A DNA stretch of 5,841 nt from UBA6626 sp963579995 (GCA_963579995.1 CAUZIY010000184.1:1-5841), one strand, 5' to 3'; positions 1 to 5,097 are shown, counted from the stretch's first letter. Program-made: numbers and translations. Notes: generated from the letters alone by a model not told the origin.

Positions 1-1362
1 CGGCACCAAATCATCGTTAATACTAGCGGCGACTAAAGCTTCTTCCACCTTGTGATTGCGGGGAATAATTAGTGGGTTAGTGGCACGCATTAATCTCAAA
101 GATAATTCTATAGGTTTGTTGTTTTTCGTTAGGCGAATCTGCCATCGCTTATGCCAATCAAGAAACGTGCAGTCTTGAAATAACTTATCTCTTGAGACGT
201 CTTTCGTGATTAAGGAACAAAAGGTATTTGTATAGTCAACCTTGTTTTCCTCCATCCATGATAGCAGAGTGCTGATCAAAGCATCATCCTCATTTTCCTC
301 TCCGAATAGACCCAGTTTGTTGCGCATCATTTTAAGCCACTGATGTTTATAAAATACACTGAAACTATCAATGATCTCTTTCGCAATCTCGATTGCTTTG
401 TCTTGTTTATTATGAATTAATGGAAGCAACGTTTCTGCAAATCGCAATAAATTCCACTGTGTAATAACAGGCTGATTAACATAGGCATAGCGGCCATGAT
501 GATCGATCGAGCTAAATACCGTTTCTGGATTATAAGTATCCATAAAAGCACACGGTCCATAATCGATTGTTTCTCCCGAGATTGTCATATTGTCTGTATT
601 CATCACTCCGTGAATAAAGCCAACCCGCATCCAGTTCACGATCAGTTCAGTTTGTTTTTCCATCACAGCTTTTAATAGGCTAAGAGCTGAGTTGTTTGTG
701 CCTTTCAGGTTTGGGTAATGACGGTTGATTGCATAATGAACTAAATCCTTCAGAAGTTGTTCGTCACCGCGCATAGCAACATATTGAAATGTACCCACAC
801 GGATATGGCTATCTGCCACACGAGTTAATATTGCTCCGGGCAAAGGAATTTCACGGTGCACATTTTCGCCAGTTTTAGCCACAGCCAGACTGCGTGTTGT
901 AGGAATCCCCAACGCATGCATGGCCTCGCTAATAATATATTCTCGTAGCATTGGTCCCAGTGCAGCCCTTCCATCACCGCCTCTTGCGTATGGTGTTCGT
1001 CCGGAACCTTTGAACTGAATATCAACGCGTTTATTATCTGGAGTAAGATGTTCTCCAATTAGAATCGCTCGCCCATCACCTAGCATGGCGAAATGACCAA
1101 ACTGATGTCCGGCATAAGCCTGTGCAATGGGTTCTGATCCTTGAGGCAGCACATTCCCTGCAAACATTGAAGCGACATGCTCATCGGCAAGGACAGAAAA
1201 GTCCAGCCCCAATTCTTCGGATAATGAATGATTAAGGATAATTAATTTTGGCATCTGTACTGGCACAGGAGCAAGCTGTGACAACATCATCCTTGGCAAT
1301 CTGGCATAGCTGTTATCAAAGCGCCAGCCGATTTTAGAAATTTCTAAGATTGTTTCACTCAT
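1..1362 (-). CDS. selO: Protein adenylyltransferase SelO (YdiU/UPF0061 family), C-terminus cut by window edge
   Basis: SelO is a pseudokinase-fold enzyme that transfers AMP from ATP to Ser, Thr or Tyr of target proteins, a role linked to redox stress. The frame is open without interruption from the ATG at 1362 to the window edge: 454 residues, against about 480-490 for the family, so only the extreme C-terminus is unseen. The signature AYAGHQFGHFAMLGDGRA lies at residues 82-99, FKGSGRTPYARGGDGRAALG at 117-136, and LTRVADSHIRVGTFQY at 179-194. Family knowledge assigns ATP/phosphate contacts to R98, K118, R181 and R188. NTDNMTI and IDYGP supply the proposed catalytic base D257 and the metal ligands N258 and D267, so all key residues in view are intact. 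No good Shine-Dalgarno precedes the ATG, but MSETILEISKIGWRFDNSYA is a typical SelO start. The DNA is markedly AT-richer than the rest of the window, suggesting horizontal transfer. No operon partner is visible. Confidence 0.95.
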   Translation of the reverse strand, partial: MSETILEISKIGWRFDNSYARLPRMMLSQLAPVPVQMPKLIILNHSLSEELGLDFSVLADEHVASMFAGNVLPQGSEPIAQAYAGHQFGHFAMLGDGRAILIGEHLTPDNKRVDIQFKGSGRTPYARGGDGRAALGPMLREYIISEAMHALGIPTTRSLAVAKTGENVHREIPLPGAILTRVADSHIRVGTFQYVAMRGDEQLLKDLVHYAINRHYPNLKGTNNSALSLLKAVMEKQTELIVNWMRVGFIHGVMNTDNMTISGETIDYGPCAFMDTYNPETVFSSIDHHGRYAYVNQPVITQWNLLRFAETLLPLIHNKQDKAIEIAKEIIDSFSVFYKHQWLKMMRNKLGLFGEENEDDALISTLLSWMEENKVDYTNTFCSLITKDVSRDKLFQDCTFLDWHKRWQIRLTKNNKPIELSLRLMRATNPLIIPRNHKVEEALVAASINDDLVP

Positions 1363-1388
1363 TAGACTTAATCAACCCATTTGGGCAT

Positions 1389-1418
1389 AGTATTTCTTCC
1401 GTCGTATGGTCATATCAA
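1389..1418 (-). promoter_or_regulatory. Putative selO promoter
   Basis: On the minus strand TTGATA (1418-1413) could be a -35 box. It is followed after 18 nt by AATACT (1394-1389), or after 20 nt by TACTAT (1392-1387). Each -10 candidate matches the sigma-70 consensus at four of six positions. The leader to the selO ATG would be short, about 20-25 nt. The assignment rests on position next to selO and on the adjacent palindrome, not on strong consensus. Confidence 0.3.
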
Positions 1419-1420
1419 TT

Positions 1421-1448
1421 TTAACGTCTAAATAAATCTAGACGTTAA
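1421..1448. repeat. Perfect 10-bp inverted repeat upstream of selO, operator-like
   Basis: TTAACGTCTA (1421-1430) is perfectly complementary to TAGACGTTAA (1439-1448), separated by an 8-nt AT-rich spacer. It lies 59-86 bp upstream of the selO ATG and 2 bp upstream of the possible -35 box, where a dimeric activator would often bind. There is no GC-rich stem or T-tract, so an intrinsic terminator is less likely. It also marks the point where AT-rich selO DNA gives way to GC-richer DNA, so it could instead be a trace of the event that brought selO in. The symmetry is seen directly; the function is inferred. Confidence 0.55.
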
Positions 1449-1654
1449 TTCCCATTTGACTGACGTGCCCCCAAGTGTTGTACCAATGACTATTGTTAGT
1501 CGAATCAGTCTTCACAGAGCTGTTGAGTCCGGTTCCGCAGCCAAGATTGCCGCGGGGGCGGGTGGTCAATATTCCAACGTACTGTGTGGCTTTGCTGTCC
1601 CGCACCGGGGAGCCGCAGCAGTCGTTGCGTCGTGCTCAAATGCCGGCTGTGTGA

Positions 1655-1777
1655 GCGTTTGCGCATTACGTGATTGCCCACGAACTGGCGTACGATTACC
1701 TGCGCAATGGTCCGTGGGGTGCCATCGAAGATTACAAGCAAGCGGCCGACTTAGTCAAACATCCCCCCCACTCCTGA
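1655..1777 (+). pseudogene. Possible 3' coding relic, unknown family
   Basis: The frame ending with the TGA at 1775-1777 reads like real protein: AHYVIAHELAYDYLRNG, then PWGAIEDYKQAADLVKHPP. A TGA at 1652-1654 interrupts the same frame; upstream of it the reading is open from about 1490 (LLSRTGEPQQSLRRAQMPAV and preceding residues). This fits the 3' end of a gene with one premature stop, or a short chance ORF. The HELAY stretch only superficially resembles a zinc-protease HExxH motif and lacks the second histidine. I do not recognise a family, and no ribosome site or start is evident. The rest of 1450-2009 holds only a promoter-like sequence near 1921. Confidence 0.22.
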
Positions 1778-1920
1778 GTAACGTGCCCAGATATCCGACT
1801 GTGCCAGTTCGTGACTGCGGTTGATTATGATCAAGCAGGGAGACCCACGACCAGCTTGGCCGGCCACTTCATGATCTTCGGTTTTCAGTCACAGACCGGT
1901 GCAATATGCGATCCGCTTAT

Positions 1921-1929
1921 TGCTATAAT
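1921..1929 (+). promoter_or_regulatory. Extended -10 promoter upstream of the TPR gene
   Basis: TGCTATAAT contains a perfect TATAAT hexamer (1924-1929) preceded by the TGn extension that can replace a good -35 box. No convincing -35 hexamer lies 16-18 nt upstream. It points toward the TPR gene and would give a 5' leader of about 85 nt. It is the best promoter candidate for the TPR/DUF971 pair. Confidence 0.4.
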
Positions 1930-2021
1930 CCTGTCCAATGAATTTGATTTGATGGGGGGATGGGGCGAAAGAAACGGGGTAGTTCGGATATCTGAGTAAC
2001 CAATATGGAGTGGTTGTGACC

Positions 2022-2351
2022 ATGCCCATGGATTTAACCAAATGTCGAAAGCTGGTCGCCATGGACGACAGCGATGCGTTGAGTCGCTTTACCTTAGGGC
2101 AAGCGTTGTTTCAACACGGTGACAGCCCCGAGGCATTGAACGAGGCAGTTGAGCACCTCATGTTCGCCAACACCAAAGACCCCGATCACTTGGCAACCTA
2201 CCATATCCTCGGAGTAGTGCTGATCAAATTGGGACGCAAGGATGAGGCACGAACCGTACTAGGGACAGGTTCCACGAAAGCTGGCGATGTAGGTGAAGGC
2301 ATGGGCCACGATCTCGGGCCAGCGATGGCGAAATTACTGGAGACACTTTGA
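2022..2351 (+). CDS. Small tetratricopeptide-repeat (TPR) protein
   Basis: Encodes 109 residues that are almost entirely TPR. The first repeat spans about residues 17-50 (SRFTLGQALFQHGDSPEALN, then EHLMFANTKDP). The second spans about 54-88 (DHLATYHILGVVLIKLGRKD, then EARTVL). A conserved-looking tail, VGEGMGHDLGPAMAKLLETL, closes the protein. TPR pairs form helical hairpins that bind partner proteins; there is no signal peptide or membrane segment, so it is probably a cytoplasmic adaptor. Start choice is uncertain. In-frame starts are GTG 2010, GTG 2016, ATG 2022 and ATG 2028. GGAG at 2007-2010 suits GTG 2016 (5-nt spacer) or, less well, ATG 2022. I chose 2022 as the first ATG. The DUF971 gene follows after 87 nt on the same strand with no terminator visible between them, so co-transcription is plausible. 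I associate similar short proteins with planctomycetes; the partner is unknown. Confidence 0.78.
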   Translation: MPMDLTKCRKLVAMDDSDALSRFTLGQALFQHGDSPEALNEAVEHLMFANTKDPDHLATYHILGVVLIKLGRKDEARTVLGTGSTKAGDVGEGMGHDLGPAMAKLLETL

Positions 2352-2438
2352 AGGCAAAGACTCCGGTGACGGCTGCACACGAACTGATGATCACGCCATG
2401 TACATAGAAAAGAATGCAAGATTGCTGCAACTGCATAG

Positions 2439-2798
2439 ATGGAGGCCCTCAAACCTACCATGAACTACAAGCCACCGAAAGATATGCACGCCAATTCTCA
2501 GTCACGCGAATTGGAAATAACATGGAAATCAGACCATATCGGCTACTATCCGTACAGAACCCTGCGCCTCGCTTGCCCCTGTGCCGGGTGTGTCGACGAA
2601 ATAACCAGCAAGCGCATTCTCGAACCGGCGACCATCCCGGAGGACATCTTAATTACTGAGATGCAACTGGTTGGCAATTATGCGCTGAAGATTGTGTGGT
2701 CGGGTGGTCACGACACCGGCCTTTACACATGGAAACGACTTGCGCAGTTGTGCCCGTGTCCTGAATGTGAGCAACAACCAACAACTGGTAAGGTATAA
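2439..2798 (+). CDS. DUF971 / gamma-butyrobetaine hydroxylase-like N-terminal domain protein
   Basis: A stand-alone domain of 119 residues (PF06155-type). Recognition rests on LEITWKSDHIGYYPYRTLRL (25-44), CPCAGCVDE (46-54), ILEPATIPEDI (60-70), QLVGNYALKIVWSGGHDTGL (76-95) and LCPCPEC (104-110). In human BBOX1 the equivalent domain binds structural zinc through CxCxxC plus a histidine; here C46, C48, C51 and H91 have matching order and near-identical spacing. A second CxCxxC (C105, C107, C110) ends the domain, also common in the family. No oxygenase domain follows, so this is not the hydroxylase. The bacterial single-domain form is of unknown function; fusion of this domain to Mrp/HCF101-type proteins in plants suggests, weakly, an iron-sulfur link. 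ATG 2439 lacks a ribosome site. ATG 2460 is the alternative, with GGAGG 14 nt upstream; both keep the whole domain. It probably shares transcription with the TPR gene upstream. Confidence 0.9.
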   Translation: MEALKPTMNYKPPKDMHANSQSRELEITWKSDHIGYYPYRTLRLACPCAGCVDEITSKRILEPATIPEDILITEMQLVGNYALKIVWSGGHDTGLYTWKRLAQLCPCPECEQQPTTGKV

Positions 2799-3103
2799 CA
2801 GGACCTTGGTGGTTTCAGAATTTCAGGATATGTGGCGAACGCTCGTCAAAAGGATGCTGCGGTATCACAGCGTAGACGTCAGCATGATGCCGAGGCATGC
2901 GTACACGCATTTGCCACCCCCTTCGTGTCCCCTATTCCGCGCGCAAGAGCAACGAATTTCCGGATGCCGACGCCATCGATCTTGCGATCCTAGGCAATCT
3001 GGGCCTCCGCCAAAGCTGACTGCTGCCGGGCGAGAATCCACAGTTGAAACACGCAATCAGAAATTGCTTGCTTTGTGTCAGGATCCGAAGGCCACTTCCA
3101 AAT
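2799..3103. other. Intergenic stretch, no recognisable content
   Basis: About 305 bases lie between the convergent ends of the DUF971 gene (plus) and the PEP-CTERM gene (minus). Frames on both strands give low-complexity, Arg/Ser/Pro-rich translations without recognisable motifs. A weak 5-bp hairpin (GCAAT-cagaa-ATTGC, 3053-3067) lies 36 nt beyond the PEP-CTERM stop but lacks a T-tract. No convincing terminator was found for either gene. Confidence 0.6.
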
Positions 3104-4132
3104 CTATTGAGTCGGAACTCGCCGTATGCCACACAACAGCAACCCGAGTAGCGTGAGAAGCCCTGTGGAGGGCTCAGGCACCACGGGCTGACCAGTTGGC
3201 GTCGGCACGAAATCGATACCTTCGATGTCGTTGAATCCTACTCCACCAAGGTCCGTAAAGCCGTCTGATGCGGTATTCAGGTGGAACAGGCTGTTGGACT
3301 CATCGCTGAACGCGATCAACCTGTTATTTTGAAAGTCCCATGCAAGCGCTTCGATTCTGTAATCGTCGCCGGTGTTGTTGACGAGTTGTATGGATTGCAG
3401 CGCGGGAGTGGCGCCAGAACGGTCGAGGACCACTCGATGCAAGATATCATCGGTCTCGCTCGAGCCCCCATCGTCGTCGATCAGGAACAAGTTGCCCTGA
3501 TCGTCGAACTGAATGTCTTCGATATCGTCGGTACCATCCATCGAGTTCGCGATTTCTGTGGCTACTGCCGTCACCAGGTTGATCACTACCAGGTCATCGC
3601 GTCCTCCATTCTCGACCACGCCAAAAAGAAGGCCACTAATTGGGTCAAAGTCAATTCCGTTGATCGGGCCATCGGTAGTCGGTAGCGATATAACACCCAG
3701 CGACTGGACAGTATTGTAGCCGTTGGATGCTGCTGCGTCGTCTGCGCGGACCGCCTCTGTGCCGTCTGCATTGAAGATTCGAAGTGAGTACAAGTGAGGA
3801 TCCGAGAAGGTACCACCGCCGTCGAACTCCACCGTGCTGTTGCCAATCATGAAGGCGACACCGTGCTCATTCAATGTGAACGATTCGATGTCGGTAAACA
3901 CGTCGGTAGCCTCACTGGTGTCCGGGAAGGGGCGAATCGTTCCGCCGTCGTTGATGGACAACTTACCGTAATCGGTGACGATAGGTGTCGAGTCGTAATT
4001 CTCAATCTTGATGAGATTGCCGGTGTCTTCGTCCGTCCCCCATAGGATCGGTAGCGCAAAAGCGGTTCCTGCCATAGACAAGAGAAGGGGGCCGAAAAAC
4101 AACGCAGATATTATTATGTTGTGCTGTCTCAT
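3104..4132 (-). CDS. Secreted beta-propeller-like protein with PEP-CTERM sorting signal
   Basis: Encodes 342 residues with three parts. The first is a signal peptide (about 1-26: MRQHN, hydrophobic core, cleavage expected after AFA). The second is an acidic, Asp/Gly-rich body. The third is a C-terminal PEP-CTERM tag: VPEPS at 318-322, hydrophobic segment about 323-336, then R337-R338. PEP-CTERM proteins are recognised by exosortase and exported to the envelope or extracellular matrix; no exosortase gene is in this window. The body contains at least five related strands of the form I-E/N-x-I/F/L-x-F/L (about 82, 157, 204, 260, 303), most followed by a second strand such as GLLFGVVEN, GNLFLIDDD or NRLIAFSDE. 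This fits propeller blades, although spacing is irregular. No catalytic motif is recognised. ATG 4132 is preferred over the upstream in-frame start at 4225 because GGAGG lies 6 nt before it and the signal peptide begins there. The gene stands alone, flanked by an integrase relic. Confidence 0.88.
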   Translation of the reverse strand: MRQHNIIISALFFGPLLLSMAGTAFALPILWGTDEDTGNLIKIENYDSTPIVTDYGKLSINDGGTIRPFPDTSEATDVFTDIESFTLNEHGVAFMIGNSTVEFDGGGTFSDPHLYSLRIFNADGTEAVRADDAAASNGYNTVQSLGVISLPTTDGPINGIDFDPISGLLFGVVENGGRDDLVVINLVTAVATEIANSMDGTDDIEDIQFDDQGNLFLIDDDGGSSETDDILHRVVLDRSGATPALQSIQLVNNTGDDYRIEALAWDFQNNRLIAFSDESNSLFHLNTASDGFTDLGGVGFNDIEGIDFVPTPTGQPVVPEPSTGLLTLLGLLLCGIRRVPTQ

Positions 4133-4137
4133 GGAAA

Positions 4138-4143
4138 CCCTCC
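4138..4143 (-). promoter_or_regulatory. Strong ribosome binding site of the PEP-CTERM gene
   Basis: GGAGGG on the minus strand sits five bases before the ATG at 4132. It is the strongest Shine-Dalgarno sequence I saw in the window. It fixes the start at the signal-peptide methionine rather than 31 codons upstream. Confidence 0.75.
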
Positions 4144-4150
4144 AATAACT

Positions 4151-4174
4151 CCCAACTCCAATCCCAACTCTAAT
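4151..4174 (-). repeat. Tandem 12-bp repeat in the PEP-CTERM leader
   Basis: On the plus strand CCCAACTCCAAT (4151-4162) is followed directly by CCCAACTCTAAT (4163-4174), differing at one base. A partial, diverged copy lies just before the Shine-Dalgarno. On the transcribed strand this gives purine-rich ATTRGAGTTGGG units containing GGAG or AGAG, in the untranslated leader. It may be slippage-prone or act as ribosome standby or regulatory sequence; function is unknown. Confidence 0.5.
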
Positions 4175-4196
4175 CCAAGTGGATTCTCCTCCGTGT

Positions 4197-4225
4197 ATTG
4201 TATAGGGCTCTGGAGGGAATTCCAA
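4197..4225 (-). promoter_or_regulatory. Sigma-70-like promoter of the PEP-CTERM gene
   Basis: On the minus strand TTGGAA (4225-4220) is followed after exactly 17 nt by TACAAT (4202-4197). These match the consensus boxes at four and five of six positions. The predicted start near 4190 gives a leader of about 58 nt containing the tandem repeat and the Shine-Dalgarno. The promoter overlaps the left end of the integrase relic on the opposite strand. Confidence 0.45.
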
Positions 4226-4347
4226 GGTTTGCCGTGAGCTTGTGGATGGGCTACAGCATGACCGTCAGTGGCCGGCATTACGCCAACAATGTTCCCGATG
4301 AATTGTTTGGCAGGATCTCCGGACTCCACAATGGCAATGCAATTAGC

Positions 4348-4365
4348 GCGCACCATAATGCGCAC
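4348..4365. repeat. 18-bp repeat, copy 1 (inside integrase relic)
   Basis: GCGCACCATAATGCGCAC is nearly identical to the sequence at 4564-4581 (17 of 18 bases). Each copy is internally symmetric: GCGCA and TGCGC flank a short AT-containing core. The copies lie either side of the T-arm-like att relic, 216 nt apart and in the same orientation. Confidence 0.55.
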
Positions 4366-4494
4366 ATGAAGTTGCACGAAATAGCCGAAAATGGGCAGAA
4401 ACATAAAAGGGCCTCCGGCAAGGCGCGAAGCACTAAGTCTTCTGTTGGCGGGAACTTTCCGGAGATTTTCGGAATTTCCACGAACCACGAAAAA

Positions 4495-4526
4495 TGGAGC
4501 CGGGGGATTCGAACCCCCGTCCCGTG
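4495..4526 (-). other. tRNA/tmRNA 3'-end-like sequence, probable attachment-site relic
   Basis: Read on the minus strand, the sequence forms a T-arm: GGGGG, loop TTCGAAT, CCCCC. It is preceded by GGGAC and followed by GGCTCCA, then TTTTT. TTCGAAT is the universal T-loop pattern (TTCRANY). The GGGACGGGGG and GGCTCCA flanks resemble a tmRNA 3' end more than most tRNAs, but one acceptor base seems missing. No D-arm, anticodon arm or matching 5' acceptor strand was found upstream on that strand, so it is not a complete RNA gene. Integrases commonly recombine at tRNA or tmRNA 3' ends and leave such fragments; the integrase relic ends exactly here. Copies of ACGAAAAA (4487-4494, 4527-4534) flank it precisely. 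A GC-rich hairpin followed by T5 could also act as a terminator on the minus strand. Confidence 0.6.
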
Positions 4527-4563
4527 ACGAAAAACGCGGGAAAAACAGACCCTTGCGAACGAG

Positions 4564-4581
4564 GCGCACCATTATGCGCAC
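4564..4581. repeat. 18-bp repeat, copy 2 (downstream of att relic)
   Basis: GCGCACCATTATGCGCAC differs from copy 1 at one central base. In the integrase reading frame it again encodes AHH-AH (AHHNAH versus AHHYAH), so the two copies may be an internal duplication of the integrase 3' end. Recombinase or accessory-protein arm sites are the alternative. Confidence 0.5.
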
Positions 4582-4598
4582 CACCTGTTGCAAAATCC

Positions 4599-4706
4599 AA
4601 TCCGGACAATCCGCAACTGGCTGAGTTGATCGCCGCGTGGCCGTCTCTCCCTGCCGCAGTCCGGCGGGGGATCATGGCGAAGGTTGAAGAGATGAGGAGA
4701 GAGTGA
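4599..4706 (+). pseudogene. Possible C-terminal protein tail (AWPSLP motif), relic
   Basis: This frame ends at the TGA at 4704-4706 and reads NPDNPQLAELIAAWPSLPAA, then VRRGIMAKVEEMRRE: a helical, well-formed C-terminus. Similar AWPxLPxAxRxGIxA endings follow integrase or resolvase genes in planctomycetes, from memory and unchecked. The frame is open back to 4437 across the T-arm-like sequence but has no credible start, since the part over the T-arm is not protein-like. It is either the original tail of the integrase, now out of frame with its catalytic part, or the tail of a lost neighbour. Confidence 0.3.
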
Positions 4707-4725
4707 GGATGAAATCCTCATCTCT
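4688..4725 (+). terminator. Inverted repeat with alternative hairpins, possible weak terminator
   Basis: AGAGATGAGGA (4688-4698) pairs perfectly with TCCTCATCTCT (4715-4725). A competing hairpin, TGAGGAT-GAA-ATCCTCA (4704-4720), uses the same right arm. Both overlap the stop codon of the preceding relic. The stems are not GC-rich and no long T-run follows, so efficient termination is doubtful. The symmetry is seen directly; the role is inferred. Confidence 0.35.
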
Positions 4726-4899
4726 AGATATTCTCCGTGTCTGACACTGACAAAACTGACAAAACCCTCCGCAGCTCGAACATGATCTGATTAAGATCCC
4801 CACGTTCAGCCGAGGCTCAAATGACACCTTCGACCCGTTCGTTTTCACCTATGATGACACGGCAACAGTCCAGTACATTCTTCCCCTCCAGACACGATC
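4707..4899 (+). other. Intergenic region with short CTGACAAAA repeats
   Basis: Apart from the right arm of the hairpin, this stretch holds CTGACA followed by two tandem CTGACAAAA units (4741-4764). After that comes an open frame (about 4759-4910) ending just inside the CPXCG gene. That frame reads FDPFVFTYDDTATVQYILPL near its end, which could be a coding tail, but nothing is recognised. No clear promoter for the CPXCG gene was found. Confidence 0.35.
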
Positions 4900-5082
4900 A
4901 TGGATCTGACCGTCAACTACGTGTGTCCCCACTGCGGCGAATCGATCCAGCTCGGCATCGACCCCTCCGGCGGCGAGCAGCAGGACTACGTCGAAGACTG
5001 CCCGGTTTGCTGCAATCCGAATCTGCTGCACCTGCGGTTCGATGACGAAGGCTGCGCGAGCGTGGATGCCGAACCCTCCTGA
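4900..5082 (+). CDS. CPXCG motif-containing cysteine-rich (zinc-ribbon) protein
   Basis: A complete 60-residue protein, the usual length of this family. The first half of the metal site is YVCPHCGESIQLGIDPSGGE, with C9 and C12 in CPHCG; the second is DYVEDCPVCCNPNLLHLRF, with C34, C37 and C38 in CPVCC. A final acidic tail contains C52. Two CxxC knuckles about 21 residues apart predict one bound zinc. The family is widespread in bacteria, cytosolic and of unknown function; regulatory or chaperone-like roles are conjecture. The ATG gives the canonical family start (a few residues, then CPxCG), but no Shine-Dalgarno precedes it; CCCTCC at 4884-4889 is the complement of one and does not count. 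It is flanked by relics on both sides and has no evident operon partner. The family assignment is firm; the exact start is fairly firm. Confidence 0.9.
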   Translation: MDLTVNYVCPHCGESIQLGIDPSGGEQQDYVEDCPVCCNPNLLHLRFDDEGCASVDAEPS

Positions 5083-5097
5083 CCCGGAGGCCGCCCC

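Larger units (their letters stand above)
4198..4527 (+). pseudogene. Tyrosine recombinase (phage-type integrase), C-terminal relic
   Basis: The frame reads IPRFAVSLWMGYSMTVSGRH, then YANNVPDELFGRISG (from about 4219). This is the end of the catalytic domain of a tyrosine integrase: the W-M-G-H-S box followed nine residues later by the nucleophilic tyrosine (HY at the end of SGRHY). The box-III histidine is replaced by tyrosine (GYS, TAC instead of CAC), a likely inactivating change. Everything upstream, including the core-binding domain and the R...HxxR boxes, is gone; the sequence there is the leader of the PEP-CTERM gene. There is no plausible start: TTG 4198 merely opens the frame, which is bounded by a TAA at 4171. 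The tail after the tyrosine is a hydrophilic extension that runs into the antisense T-arm-like sequence and ends in GIRTPVP. That is a usual sign of an integrase gene abutting its own attachment site. This is the remnant of an integrated element, not a working enzyme. Confidence 0.75.

Noticed and set aside
825..1058. 77-residue minus-strand frame inside selO
   Set aside because: Out-of-frame shadow of selO, whose continuous reading frame has conserved motifs throughout.
1421..1448. Integron attC site
   Set aside because: Too short (28 bp versus about 55 bp or more), and the outer bases do not match the RYYYAAC/GTTRRRY core boxes without mismatches; no cassette array follows.
1456..1824. 122-residue plus-strand open frame
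   Set aside because: Low-complexity Ala/Val/Arg/Pro-rich translation without motif or ribosome site; the overlapping frame ending at 1777 looks more protein-like.
2692..3156. 154-residue plus-strand frame overlapping the DUF971 3' end
   Set aside because: Overlaps the DUF971 gene out of frame, and the extension gives Arg/Ser/Pro-rich sequence with no motif.
3159..3174. Hairpin AGCCCT-GTGG-AGGGCT as a terminator
   Set aside because: It lies within the codons for the PEP motif of the PEP-CTERM gene, well before its stop, and has no T-tract.
3281..3685. 134-residue plus-strand frame opposite the PEP-CTERM gene
   Set aside because: Antisense shadow of a well-supported gene with signal peptide and sorting tag.
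4495..4570. Complete tRNA gene on the minus strand
   Set aside because: Only the T-arm and 3' acceptor-like bases are present; no D-arm, anticodon arm or matching 5' acceptor strand.
4348..4581. CRISPR array
   Set aside because: Only two repeat copies with a 198-nt interval and coding/att sequence between them; no cas genes.
4495..4890. Complete tmRNA on the minus strand
   Set aside because: No GGGGC-type 5' end pairing with the 3' GGCTCC and no tag-peptide frame ending in ALAA-like residues were found in the expected distance.
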